DNA from: Gemmiger formicilis
Lineage (GTDB): Bacteria > Bacillota > Clostridia > Oscillospirales > Ruminococcaceae
Length of the DNA stretch: 64,000 nt
Reading direction: 5' to 3'
Assembly (NCBI RefSeq): GCF_016900095.1
Contig: NZ_JACJJP010000003.1
Span: 62,001 to 126,000 of the forward strand
The notes beneath the pieces are model-generated. The model did not search any database and was not told the DNA's origin. It saw nothing but the letters and a program-made list of their open reading frames with translations. Made by a program: the position numbers and the translations under genes. The first letter of the stretch is position 1. Each line of letters opens with the position of its first letter. Below, piece after piece: positions 1 through 7,794 of this stretch.

Positions 1-1885
1 GGTCGTCCAGCACCGCAAAGACCAGGATTTCGGGGTCGTCGGCGGGCAGCATGGCGGCAAAGCTGATCTGCTTGTGGTAGTCGCCGTCGGAACGCTCGGT
101 GCGGTCCAGCTGTTCGGCCGTGCCGGATTTGCCGCCGATGGAGTACCCGGCCACGTACACGTTGCGGCAGGAATACCCATCCTGGCCGCCGCCCACGTCG
201 TTTTCCATCATGGCGCAGAGCTGTTTGCTCACATCCTCGGAAATAACCTGGCGGCGGATATTGGGCTGGGTCTGGCTGACCACATTGCCGGAATCGTCGG
301 TCATGCTGTCCACCACGTAGGGGGTAATCAGATACCCGCCATTGACCACGGCGGAAACGGCAGTGGCCATCTGGATGGCGGTGAGCTTCTGGGTCTGGCC
401 GAAAGCGGTGGAGTACAGGTCGGTGGTGGTCTGTTCCATATCTGCCTGGGTCTTGGAAATGCCCTTGGATTCGGCAGGCAGATCGATGCCGGTGACTTCA
501 TCCAGGCCGAACGCCTGGTAATAGTTGTAGAAAAATTCCGGGGTCATGAGCTCGGCCACCTGAATGAAATAGAGGTTGCAGCTCTTTTCCAGGGCGCCGG
601 CCATATCCAGCGGGCCGTGGATGCTGTCGTTGGCGCAGCGGTAGGTGTGTTCCCACTGGGTACCCGCGTTGACGGTCAGTTTGCCGTTGCAGTAAAAGAC
701 CTGACTGGCGTCCATCAGGCCGGAATCCAGAGCCGAGGCCGCCGTGATCAGCTTGAAAACCGAACCCGGGTAATACAGCTCGGTCACACTCTTATTCTTC
801 CACTGGGCTTCCCGGATATAACCCTGCAGGGTGGAATACTCATCCGAGCCGAGAATGCCGTCCTCCACAATGGAGGCCACATTGTCTTCACCCAGGCGGG
901 ACTGCAGCAGGTCGATTTCCTCGGCGGTCAGAGTGCCGTCATCCAGCACAGCGGCCATTTCCGGGTCGGCGATGGTGTAGGGGTCGTTGGGGTCAAATTG
1001 GCTCATGGTGGCCATGGACAGGATGGCGCCGGTGTTCACGTCCATGACAATGACGGTACCGCGGTTCTTGACGCTGTATTCCTTCAGAGCCTGGCCCAGG
1101 TACTTTTCCACCACCGACTGCACATTATCATCGATGGTCAGGTGCAGGTCGTAGCCGTTGATGGGCTCGTACACCTCCCCTTCGTCATCGGAGGTATAGC
1201 CCCAGGCGTTCTGGCTGGTGATGCGCCGTCCCGGCGTGCCGGCCAGTTCTTCCTCGTAGGACTTTTCCAGGCCGTAGATACCCACACCGTCGGCGTTGGT
1301 GAAGCCCAGCACCGAGGACAGGAAAGATCCGTAGGGGTAGCTGCGGGTGGAGGTCTGCTCGGTGTACAGTTTGAGGACCGTGCTCCAGTCCTCTTCCGGG
1401 TCGCCGTCGTTCAGCGGGCGCTTGGTGTTGGCGTATTCCAGGATCGCGTCCTTGGTGGGCAAATCCACGCCTTTGGCCAGAACCTTATACTGACTGTCCC
1501 GGTCGCTGAGCTTTTCCAGAATGCTTTCGGAAGTGACACTGCCGCCCAGCAGGTTGGAGATATCCTGGGCAGCCTGGGCAATGTATTTTTCATCACAGCG
1601 GGAAGGATCGGCAATAATGTTCCACACGGTGGTGCTCTTGGCCAGGACCTTGCCGGTGGACGTGTAGATTGTGCCGCGGGCTGCGGGGATTTCTTCGTCC
1701 GATAGCTGCTGTTCCGCCGCGCCCACCCGGTATTTTTCGGGGTCGCGCAGCTGCAAGGCATACAGCTGGTAGATCAGAAGTCCCATACCGAAGATGATGA
1801 ACACCGCCACCAGCAGCAAAGTGCGCACACGCAGCGCATTGTTGATGGGATGTTGGTCGTTCTGCCTGTTGCGATTGTTCTGCAT
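1..1885 (-). CDS. ftsI: Penicillin-binding transpeptidase (FtsI/SpoVD type), C-terminus cut by window edge
   Basis: Class B penicillin-binding protein that cross-links septal (or spore cortex) peptidoglycan outside the membrane. The 628 residues present start with a short basic cytoplasmic tail, one membrane anchor at about residues 17-39, a dimerisation domain, then the transpeptidase domain. All three active-site motifs are visible: S375-V-F-K, S435-C-N and K586-S-G-T. The ATG at 1885 is chosen because AAGGA lies about 10 bases upstream. It is the last gene seen of the mraZ-rsmH-ftsL-PBP order, so it is the divisome PBP or its SpoVD paralogue; the PASTA repeats that would separate the two lie beyond the window edge. 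A terminator-like hairpin sits just upstream of it. Confidence 0.93.
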   Translation of the reverse strand, partial: MQNNRNRQNDQHPINNALRVRTLLLVAVFIIFGMGLLIYQLYALQLRDPEKYRVGAAEQQLSDEEIPAARGTIYTSTGKVLAKSTTVWNIIADPSRCDEKYIAQAAQDISNLLGGSVTSESILEKLSDRDSQYKVLAKGVDLPTKDAILEYANTKRPLNDGDPEEDWSTVLKLYTEQTSTRSYPYGSFLSSVLGFTNADGVGIYGLEKSYEEELAGTPGRRITSQNAWGYTSDDEGEVYEPINGYDLHLTIDDNVQSVVEKYLGQALKEYSVKNRGTVIVMDVNTGAILSMATMSQFDPNDPYTIADPEMAAVLDDGTLTAEEIDLLQSRLGEDNVASIVEDGILGSDEYSTLQGYIREAQWKNKSVTELYYPGSVFKLITAASALDSGLMDASQVFYCNGKLTVNAGTQWEHTYRCANDSIHGPLDMAGALEKSCNLYFIQVAELMTPEFFYNYYQAFGLDEVTGIDLPAESKGISKTQADMEQTTTDLYSTAFGQTQKLTAIQMATAVSAVVNGGYLITPYVVDSMTDDSGNVVSQTQPNIRRQVISEDVSKQLCAMMENDVGGGQDGYSCRNVYVAGYSIGGKSGTAEQLDRTERSDGDYHKQISFAAMLPADDPEILVFAVLDD

Positions 1886-1922
1886 GCTTGTTGTCCTTCC
1901 GTTCCATGCGGGGTCATAAAAA

Positions 1923-1959
1923 GGCAAAAAGCGTGCCCCGACGCGGGATGCACGCTTTT
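1923..1959 (-). terminator. Terminator-like hairpin between ftsL and the PBP gene
   Basis: Perfect 10-bp inverted repeat AAAAGCGTGC (1927-1936) and GCACGCTTTT (1950-1959) with a 13-base loop. Read on the minus strand the stem is followed by a T-rich run (TTTTTGCCTTTTT), the form of an intrinsic terminator. It lies 7 bases after the ftsL stop codon and before the PBP ribosome binding site. Confidence 0.7.
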
Positions 1960-1966
1960 GGGCTTG

Positions 1967-2437
1967 TTACGGTTCAAAGCTGCCGATCAGGCTGAGGGCA
2001 GCGGTGTACAGCTCGTCCAGAATCTCGTCGGTTTTGGAGCCGGTTTTCTCGATGATGCTTTCGTCGTCCAGGCGGATGTAGGTGACCTGGCTTGGATCGG
2101 TCTTGACCAGACCCAGGCGATTCTGGGCCACCTCATCAATGTTGGCGCTGTTGGAGATCTCGTCCATCTTGCCGGAAAGATATTCGTAGGTGGTCTGGGC
2201 GTCGGCAAGGTCGCTGCGCGTGGCATCGATCTCGCCGGAAAGCTCGGTGAGCTTGGCCTGGCTGGCCACAATGGCCGTGATCAGGGCCAGCAGCACCGCC
2301 ACCACCAGCACCGAGGCCATCTGGTGCAGCACGTCCTTGGCGCGTCCAAGACGGAAACGGCCGCCGCGCACCACACGCACACGCGGTGCACGGCGTACAT
2401 ACTGTGTATTGTTGATCTGATATGCGGCCGAAGTCAT
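1967..2437 (-). CDS. ftsL: FtsL-like septum formation protein
   Basis: Small bitopic division protein, 156 aa, expected to join the DivIB-DivIC-FtsL complex that recruits and activates the septal transglycosylase and transpeptidase. The sequence shows a basic N-terminal cytoplasmic region of about 40 residues rich in Arg, one hydrophobic segment at about residues 40-60 (ASVLVVAVLLALITAIVA), then an extracytoplasmic coiled-coil-like stretch and an acidic tail. The NRLGLVKTDPSQVTYIRL stretch is typical of the DivIC/FtsL C-terminal part. Family identity rests on topology and position between rsmH and the PBP, since FtsL proteins diverge strongly. ATG 2437 is preferred over the GTG nine bases upstream because GAGGGGG is then well spaced. 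Confidence 0.8.
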   Translation of the reverse strand: MTSAAYQINNTQYVRRAPRVRVVRGGRFRLGRAKDVLHQMASVLVVAVLLALITAIVASQAKLTELSGEIDATRSDLADAQTTYEYLSGKMDEISNSANIDEVAQNRLGLVKTDPSQVTYIRLDDESIIEKTGSKTDEILDELYTAALSLIGSFEP

Positions 2438-2477
2438 GATCGGCACCCCCTCTATGGTTCAAAAGCCTTGTCCGGCG

Positions 2478-3401
2478 TCAGTTCTTTTCCAGCACACGCA
2501 GCTTAGCCGAACGGCTGCGGCGGTTTTCTTCCAGTTCCTCGGTGTCTGCCTCAATAGGATGGCGGGTGATCAGGGTGGCTTTGGCCACGCCTCCGCAGGT
2601 GCAGATGGGTTGCTCCGGCGGACAGGTGCATTTCTGCGCCCAGCGGCGGAACTTGTTCTTCACCAGCCGATCTTCCAGGCTGTGGAAGGTGATCACGCAC
2701 AGCCGGCCGCCCGGCGCCAGACGGGCAAAGATGGCTTCCAGCCCTTCGTTCAGGGCGTCCAGTTCCCCGTTGACCGCAATGCGGATGGCCTGGAAGGTAC
2801 GGCGGGCAGGGTTCTTGCTCTTGCGGCGCTCTTTGGGCGGTACCGCGGCAGCCACCAGGTCCGCCAGCTGCAGGGTGGTCAGGATGGGTGCCTGTTCCCG
2901 CTGCTGCACGATCTTGCCGGCAATCTGCCAAGCATAGGGTTCCTCGCCGTATTCCCGCAGGATGCGGGCCAGCTCCTCCCGCGGGAGGGTGTTGACCAGA
3001 TCGGCGGCGGTGGGCCCCTGCTGGCTCATGCGCATATCCAGGGGCGCATCGGCGTGGTAGGAGAACCCGCGGGAAGCTTCGTCCAGCTGGTGGCTGGATA
3101 CGCCCAGGTCCAGCAGTGCGCCGTTGATCTGGGGGATTCCCAGCTCGTCCAGCACCGCAGCCGCCTGCCGAAAGTTGGCCCTGACCACAAGGGCGGGAAG
3201 ACCCTTAAGCCTTTCGGTGGCTGTTGCCACCGCATCCGGGTCCTGATCGAGTGCGATCAGCCGCCCTGTGGTCAGGCGCTTGGCAATCTCGCGGGAATGC
3301 CCTGCCCCGCCGGCGGTACCGTCCAGGTAGATGCCGGTGGGATCAATGGCCAGCCCGTCAAGACAGGGCTGCAGTAATACGGGAATGTGGGAAAATTCCA
3401 T
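2478..3401 (-). CDS. rsmH: 16S rRNA (cytosine1402-N4)-methyltransferase RsmH
   Basis: Methylates N4 of C1402 in the P site of 16S rRNA with S-adenosylmethionine. The 307-aa length matches the family. Diagnostic stretches are the N-terminal HIPVLLQPCLDGL, the SAM loop YLDGTAGGAGHS, LDLGVSSHQLDEASRGFSY, the helical PYAWQIAGKI insert, FQAIRIAVNGEL and the C-terminal ITFHSLEDRLVK. An AAAGGAAC ribosome binding site precedes ATG 3401. The gene follows mraZ with 33 bases between them, the standard order at the head of the division and cell wall cluster, and is presumably transcribed from the mraZ promoter. Confidence 0.97.
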   Translation of the reverse strand: MEFSHIPVLLQPCLDGLAIDPTGIYLDGTAGGAGHSREIAKRLTTGRLIALDQDPDAVATATERLKGLPALVVRANFRQAAAVLDELGIPQINGALLDLGVSSHQLDEASRGFSYHADAPLDMRMSQQGPTAADLVNTLPREELARILREYGEEPYAWQIAGKIVQQREQAPILTTLQLADLVAAAVPPKERRKSKNPARRTFQAIRIAVNGELDALNEGLEAIFARLAPGGRLCVITFHSLEDRLVKNKFRRWAQKCTCPPEQPICTCGGVAKATLITRHPIEADTEELEENRRSRSAKLRVLEKN

Positions 3402-3434
3402 TTTGGGTTCCTTTTTGCGCCGTGCGCGGTTTTA

Positions 3435-3851
3435 TTAAAAATCCAGTTCTTCCATGGCCGCGGTAAAGTCATCGTCCAGTGCGGCCTGGTTTGCGTTCCA
3501 GGTATCGGTATCCCAGATTTCAGCAAAGGTACGGTTGCCGGTGATGGTCACATCGTGGGTAAGGTTGGCGTACTGCCGCAGGTCCGCGGGCAGCTGGATA
3601 CGCCCCTGTTTGTCCGGGGTGACCTCGGTGGCGGAGGAATACAGCATCCGGCTGACCTGGCGGCCCTTGACAAGGCCTTTTTCGGCGATGCGCTCCGCCA
3701 CCTTTTCAAACTCTTCGGTGGGGAAAGCTGCCAGGCAATGGTCCAGCCAGCGGGCCACGATAAAGGTCTCGCCCATACCGTCCCGGAACTTGGCGGGGAA
3801 GTTCAACCGTCCCTTGGCGTCGATGGCATAGTCGAACCGTCCGACGAACAT
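3435..3851 (-). CDS. mraZ: Transcriptional regulator MraZ
   Basis: DNA-binding regulator of the division and cell wall cluster, 138 aa, with two AbrB-like SpoVT half-barrels. The first begins MFVGRFDYAIDAKGRLNFPAKFRD and the second is TEVTPDKQGRIQLPADLRQYA; the paired D-x-K-G-R signatures are the family hallmark. It forms ring-shaped oligomers that bind tandem repeats upstream of their own operon. Here the matching repeats lie in the leader at 3948-3964. An AAAGGGGGAG ribosome binding site precedes ATG 3851. It is the first gene of the leftward cluster mraZ-rsmH-ftsL-PBP. Confidence 0.96.
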   Translation of the reverse strand: MFVGRFDYAIDAKGRLNFPAKFRDGMGETFIVARWLDHCLAAFPTEEFEKVAERIAEKGLVKGRQVSRMLYSSATEVTPDKQGRIQLPADLRQYANLTHDVTITGNRTFAEIWDTDTWNANQAALDDDFTAAMEELDF

Positions 3852-3947
3852 GTTGAAAACTCCCCCTTTCTGCCGAAACGTACCGTTTTTTCAACGTCCA
3901 GCCGTCAGGATGCTGTTGAAAACCCTGTTGAAAGGGTTGAAAACTAC

Positions 3948-3964
3948 CCACTTCTAACCACTTT
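3948..3964 (-). promoter_or_regulatory. Tandem MraZ boxes
   Basis: Minus-strand repeats AAAGTGG (3958-3964) and GAAGTGG (3948-3954) are spaced exactly 10 bp apart, as in described MraZ operators of Firmicutes and mollicutes (AAAGTGG with 3-base spacers). They lie downstream of the proposed start of transcription, which would fit repression of mraZ by its own product. Confidence 0.6.
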
Positions 3965-3990
3965 AAGGGTATTTTCCCCACAGCTGTACC

Positions 3991-4018
3991 ATCATAGTAC
4001 CAAATTACAGGGCAAAAA
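3991..4018 (-). promoter_or_regulatory. Probable mraZ promoter
   Basis: Minus-strand TTTTTG (4013-4018), 16 bases, then TATGAT (3991-3996). The -10 is good and the -35 weak, which would suit a promoter needing modulation by MraZ. Confidence 0.45.
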
Positions 4019-4166
4019 GCAAGTCCGCAGGCCAAAAAAACGCTATGGACAAAGATTTTTCACATCTGCAAAAAGGTGGAGAACGGTGGGGAAAAGCGAG
4101 GCTTCCGGGGGAAAATGAGGGTGGTCGGCGGCGAGGCCATCAAGCCCTGTTCTTGCCCCGGGCAGA

Positions 4167-4214
4167 CAAAAAGCAGAACCGCCGGCCGGGCAATCCGGTC
4201 GGCGGTTCTGCTTT
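4167..4214 (-). terminator. Intrinsic terminator after the 158-aa coiled-coil gene
   Basis: GC-rich stem AAGCAGAACCGCCG paired with CGGCGGTTCTGCTT, closed further by GGCC/GGTC pairs, followed on the minus strand by TTTTTGTC. It separates rsmD and its partner from the mraZ promoter. Confidence 0.85.
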
Positions 4215-4238
4215 CACAAATGGGGAGTGGATATGTAC

Positions 4239-4715
4239 TTACTTTTTGGTGCCGCGCATGCCGCGGGCCGCCGCGTTGCGCAGATTCATCCGGGTGTTCT
4301 TAATGTCGGCCACGCTGCGGGCCAGCACCTCCTCAGAATTTTTGAGGATGGTCTCACAGTAGGTGGTGGCGCTGCGGTTGATCTCCTTGGCCTGGGCCTG
4401 GGCTGCGGTCAGAATCTCCACCGCCCGCTGCTGGGCACGCTTGACAATCTCCTGGTCGGAGACAAGGCCGCGGGCACGCTCCTCCGCCTGGTGGATAATA
4501 CCATCCGCCTCGGCACGGGCGCCTTTGAGAATCTGCTCCCGGTCAGACACGATCTTTTTGCTGTCACGGATTTCATCGGGCAGGTTGTTGCGCACCTCAT
4601 CGATGATATCCCGCATGCGGTCCACATCCACCACGCGCTTGGAAGCCGCGAAGGGCACGGCAGTCCCCTCTTCCAGCGTTTCTTCCATCAATTCAAGCAA
4701 TTCTTCCACGTTCAT
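4239..4715 (-). CDS. Coiled-coil protein of unknown function, ATP synthase B/H-subunit-like
   Basis: Not assigned to a defined function. The 158-aa sequence is almost entirely helical and charged, with a long Ala/Glu/Arg-rich heptad-like stretch from about residue 30 to 145 (for example VKRAQQRAVEILTAAQAQA), ending in a basic tail RGMRGTKK. Such proteins are often annotated as V-type ATPase subunit H or F-type subunit b-like because of the stalk-like coiled coil, but no membrane anchor or ATPase motif is present. Its start overlaps the rsmD stop by 4 bases (ATGA), so the two are translationally coupled. In many Firmicutes a gene of this type sits with rsmD and coaD; coaD is not seen here. Confidence 0.75.
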   Translation of the reverse strand: MNVEELLELMEETLEEGTAVPFAASKRVVDVDRMRDIIDEVRNNLPDEIRDSKKIVSDREQILKGARAEADGIIHQAEERARGLVSDQEIVKRAQQRAVEILTAAQAQAKEINRSATTYCETILKNSEEVLARSVADIKNTRMNLRNAAARGMRGTKK

Positions 4716-5260
4716 GGCTGTTCCTCTCTCTCATAACGGCTGACCAGAATTTTGCCGTACTTGTATTGCTTTATCAGGCGCAAGCCCCCCACCTGCGGGG
4801 GCAGTTCCGCCTGCAGTTCGCTTTCGCACAGGATGACGCCGCCGGGGGCCAGGCTCCGTTCCAGCAAGGGCAGAACCTTGGCCAGGGTGCCGTGGGCAAA
4901 AGGCGGGTCCAGCAGCACCAGGTCGAAAGGACCGCGGGTGGTGTGCAGGTAGTTGAAGGCATCCCCGCAGGAGATGCGCGCCTTGTCCGCCACGCCGGCG
5001 GTGCGGCAGTTGGCGGTGACAATGCGCACCGCCTCCGGGCTGGCATCCAGGAAGGTGCACTGGGCCGCCCCGCGGGAAAGTGCCTCGATGCCCAGCTGCC
5101 CGCTGCCTGCGAACAGGTCCAGCACACGGGCCCCCGGCAGCAGGAACTGCACGCTGGAGAACATGGCCTCCTTGACCCGGTTGATGGTGGGACGGGTTAC
5201 GTCTTCGCCCGGAAGGGCGGCGAGATTTTTGCCGCGGGCCGAACCTGCGATCACGCGCAT
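4712..5260 (-). CDS. rsmD: 16S rRNA (guanine966-N2)-methyltransferase RsmD
   Basis: SAM-dependent methyltransferase modifying G966 of 16S rRNA in the 30S subunit, 182 aa from the chosen start. It begins MRVIAGSARGKNL, the family N-terminus, has the PTINRVKEAMFSSVQ element, the SAM-binding loop VLDLFAGSGQLGIEALSRGA and the catalytic D-P-P-F motif (VLLDPPFAHG). The reading frame is open upstream to 5350, but the ATG at 5260 starts exactly at the conserved N-terminus and the longer form would begin inside the promoter. Expressed from the strong promoter at 5322-5350 together with the downstream coiled-coil gene. Confidence 0.95.
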   Translation of the reverse strand: MRVIAGSARGKNLAALPGEDVTRPTINRVKEAMFSSVQFLLPGARVLDLFAGSGQLGIEALSRGAAQCTFLDASPEAVRIVTANCRTAGVADKARISCGDAFNYLHTTRGPFDLVLLDPPFAHGTLAKVLPLLERSLAPGGVILCESELQAELPPQVGGLRLIKQYKYGKILVSRYEREEQP

Positions 5261-5321
5261 TGTGGCGGCACCTGCCTTTCTTTTGAGTGTTGAAGCGAAA
5301 GATTCTCTCTTTGTCCCATCT

Positions 5322-5350
5322 ATTATGGAGTCTTTAGGGAGCATTGTCAA
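5322..5350 (-). promoter_or_regulatory. Sigma-A promoter for rsmD
   Basis: Minus-strand TTGACA (5345-5350), 17 bases, CATAAT (5322-5327). It lies between uvrC and rsmD, about 60 bases before the rsmD start. Confidence 0.8.
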
Positions 5351-5375
5351 GTCGAAACAGGCGGTAAAACCTGCC

Positions 5376-7220
5376 TCAGGCGCGCAATGCGTTGTAAATT
5401 TTTTCGGCTTTGGCGTGGCTGATGCCCTTGACCTCCTCCAGGTCGGAGATGGAAGCGGCCTTGACCGCCGCCACCGTCTTGAAGTGGGCCAGCAATGCGG
5501 CGGAGGTCTTTTCCCCCACCCCGGGCAGGGCGGTCAGGGTGGCTGCATAGGACTTTTTCTTCATCAGCCGCTTGCGATAGTCGTTGGCATAGCGGTGGGT
5601 CTCGTCCTGGATGGCGGTGACAAAGGTAAAGATGTTGCGGTGACGGTTGATGGCAATTTCGCCCCCCGCATCATCCACAATGGCCCGGGTGCGGTGGTGG
5701 TCGTCCTTGACCATGCCGAAGGTGGGCACATGCTCCAGCGCCGTACCCCGCAGGGCCTGCCGCACCGCCGACACCTGTCCCCTGCCGCCGTCGATGAGCA
5801 GCAAATCCGGCAGGGTGGCAAACTGGTTGCCCGGGCCGTCCGGCTTGTCACCACGCCGGGCAGCCTCGTATTCCCCGGCCCGGCGGCGCAGGGTTTCCGC
5901 CAAAGAGGCATAGTCGTCCGTGCCCAGCACTTCCCGCATTTTGAAACGCCGGTATCCGCTGCGATAAGGTTTGCCGTCCTTGAAGACCACCATGCCGCAG
6001 ACGCTGGAACCGTCGCCCCAGTTGGAGATATCGTAGCTTTCGATAATGCGGGGCGGGGCTTTCAGCCCCATGACCTGGGCGGCCTCCTCCAGCAGCTTTT
6101 CCTCCCGGGTATAGCGGCCGCTCTCCCGGCCCAGGCGCTCCACCGCGTTGGTGTAGGCCATGGTGACCAGTTTGGCCACATCTCCCCGCTGCGGCACATA
6201 CAGCTCCACCTTGCTGCCCCGGGCCTGGGCCAGCGCCTCGCTCAGGGCCTCGTGGGCTTCAGGCAAGGCGTCCACCGCCACCGTTTTGGGCACGTATTCC
6301 CCGTCCAGATAATACTGGGGCAGGAATTCCTCCCGCACAGCGGCAATGTCGGTGGTGTCGTGGAAGACAAACTCCCGCTTATCGGTCAGGCGGCCTTCCC
6401 GGTAACGAAGCACCGCGGCGCACACCGCCCGGCTGGTGCCCGCAAAGGCCACCACATCCATCTCGGTGCCGCTTTCCATGACCACCTTCTGGCCCGCCGC
6501 CACCCGCTCGATGGCCGCAATCTGGTCCCGCAGGATGGCGGCGGATTCGAAGTCCAGCCGCTCGGAGGCAGCCTCCATCTTCTCCCGCAGCTGGCGCAGA
6601 ATGTCCTTCTTGCCATAGCGGATCATCTGCAAGGCTCCCTGCACGGCTTCGTTGTAGGCCTGACAGCTGACCTTGCCGCTGCACACCGCCATGCACTTGC
6701 CGATGTGGGCGTTCAGGCAGGGGCGGCCTTTGCCGATGTCCCGGGGAAATTCCTTGTTGCAGCGGGGCAAAAGGAAGCAGTTCTGGGCGGTTTCCACCAT
6801 CTCCCGCACCGCAAAGGAGGAGGTAAAGGGGCCGATGTAGTCGGCGTTCTCGTCATCCTTCTGCAGCGCGGCGGAAATGCGGGGCCAGTCCCCTTTTGTG
6901 ATCTTGACGTAGCTGTAGCCCTTGTCATCCTTGAGCAGAATGTTGTACTTGGGGGTGTGGGCCTTGATCTGGCTGGCTTCCAGCACGAGGGCTTCAAACT
7001 CGCTCTGGCAGACGATCACATCAAAGGTGAAGGCATGGTTGATCATCTGGGTGACCTTGGCGTCATGGGGAACCCCTTCCCGGAAATACTGGGACACGCG
7101 GGTGCGCAGACGCTTGGCCTTGCCGATATAGATGATCTCGTCCGATTTGTCCCGGATGATGTAGACACCGGGCAAAAGCGGCAGCATACAGGCTTTTTTG
7201 TACAGTTCTTGCTTGGTCAT
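5376..7220 (-). CDS. uvrC: Excinuclease ABC subunit C
   Basis: Dual-incision nuclease of nucleotide excision repair, acting with UvrA and UvrB on bulky lesions. The 614 residues show the N-terminal GIY-YIG nuclease domain (PLLPGVYIIRDK, then IIYIGKAKRLRTRVSQYF), a Cys-containing middle region, the UVR domain that contacts UvrB (about 205-240, REKMEAASERLDFESAAILRD), the RNase H-like second nuclease domain (ESYDISNWGDGSSVCGMVVF and the later LLIDGGRGQVSAV), and C-terminal helix-hairpin-helix repeats (LPGVGEKTSAALLAHF, then VKGISHAKAEKI). ATG 7220 is chosen over an in-frame upstream start because AAGGGG lies directly before it. Gene context says little: HPr-family gene upstream, rsmD downstream. 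Confidence 0.97.
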   Translation of the reverse strand: MTKQELYKKACMLPLLPGVYIIRDKSDEIIYIGKAKRLRTRVSQYFREGVPHDAKVTQMINHAFTFDVIVCQSEFEALVLEASQIKAHTPKYNILLKDDKGYSYVKITKGDWPRISAALQKDDENADYIGPFTSSFAVREMVETAQNCFLLPRCNKEFPRDIGKGRPCLNAHIGKCMAVCSGKVSCQAYNEAVQGALQMIRYGKKDILRQLREKMEAASERLDFESAAILRDQIAAIERVAAGQKVVMESGTEMDVVAFAGTSRAVCAAVLRYREGRLTDKREFVFHDTTDIAAVREEFLPQYYLDGEYVPKTVAVDALPEAHEALSEALAQARGSKVELYVPQRGDVAKLVTMAYTNAVERLGRESGRYTREEKLLEEAAQVMGLKAPPRIIESYDISNWGDGSSVCGMVVFKDGKPYRSGYRRFKMREVLGTDDYASLAETLRRRAGEYEAARRGDKPDGPGNQFATLPDLLLIDGGRGQVSAVRQALRGTALEHVPTFGMVKDDHHRTRAIVDDAGGEIAINRHRNIFTFVTAIQDETHRYANDYRKRLMKKKSYAATLTALPGVGEKTSAALLAHFKTVAAVKAASISDLEEVKGISHAKAEKIYNALRA

Positions 7221-7231
7221 GGAAACCCCTT

Positions 7232-7270
7232 GCAAAAATAAAATAAGACCGGGTGGTTACCCCACCCGGC
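7232..7270 (-). terminator. Intrinsic terminator between the HPr gene and uvrC
   Basis: Stem CCGGGTGG (7249-7256) with CCACCCGG (7262-7269), 5-base loop, followed on the minus strand by TCTTATTTTATTTTT. The T tract runs right up to the uvrC ribosome binding site. Confidence 0.85.
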
Positions 7271-7287
7271 CGAAGAGAAACATGGGA

Positions 7288-7551
7288 TTATTCGGAGAAG
7301 CCGGAGTTGACCAGCTTGACCAGACCGTCAACGGCGGCCTGCTCATCGGTGCCGTCCGCGATGATGCGGATGGTGGTGCCGCCAACGATGCCCAGGCTCA
7401 GAACACCCAGCAGGGACTTGGCGTTGACACGGCGCTCCTCTTTCTCAACCCAGATGGAGGATTTGTACTCGTTGGCCTTCTGGATGAAGAAGGTAGCCGG
7501 ACGAGCGTGCAGACCAACCTGATTCTCAACGGTAACTTCTTTAACGTACAT
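7288..7551 (-). CDS. HPr-family phosphocarrier protein
   Basis: Small 87-aa protein of the HPr/Crh family. HPr carries phosphate from enzyme I to sugar-specific EIIA proteins and, when phosphorylated on serine by HPr kinase, acts as CcpA corepressor. Both regulatory residues are in place: His15 in GLHARPA, the enzyme I site, and Ser46 in AKSLLGVLSLG, the HPr kinase site. Having His15 argues against Crh, which lacks it. No ptsI lies nearby, so whether this is the main PTS HPr or a second copy cannot be told from the window. AGGAG is well spaced before ATG 7551, and a strong terminator follows. Confidence 0.9.
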   Translation of the reverse strand: MYVKEVTVENQVGLHARPATFFIQKANEYKSSIWVEKEERRVNAKSLLGVLSLGIVGGTTIRIIADGTDEQAAVDGLVKLVNSGFSE

Positions 7552-7794
7552 AGCTATTCTCTCCTACTTTGTGAAAATAATACGCCCAAGCTCTTCTACC
7601 GCGGGCAAGTGTCAGGCGGTGTTTGCACTAAAGGTAGCCGCCCGGATGATTTTATTTTATCCCATTTGTTCGACTTTGTACAGTGGAAAACCGCAATTTT
7701 GTCAGGATTCCGCATTTCCGACAAACCTTGCACCCGTTCTTTGTACAACTTAACCAGTTTATTTTCAACACTGTTGTGAATCAGCACAAAAAAG

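Larger units (their letters stand above)
3852..4238. other. Intergenic region: mraZ leader, promoter and upstream terminator
   Basis: A 387-base gene-free stretch. From the mraZ side it holds three exact copies of GTTTTCAAC on the minus strand (3852-3860, 3915-3923, 3936-3944), two MraZ-box repeats (3948-3964), a likely promoter (3991-4018), about 150 bases with nothing recognised, and the terminator of the upstream gene (4167-4214). Confidence 0.75.

Noticed and set aside
74-1705. Plus-strand open frame of 543 codons
   Set aside because: It runs antisense through the PBP gene; its translation is Gly/Val/His/Leu-rich low-complexity sequence with no family motif, the usual shadow of a GC-rich gene.
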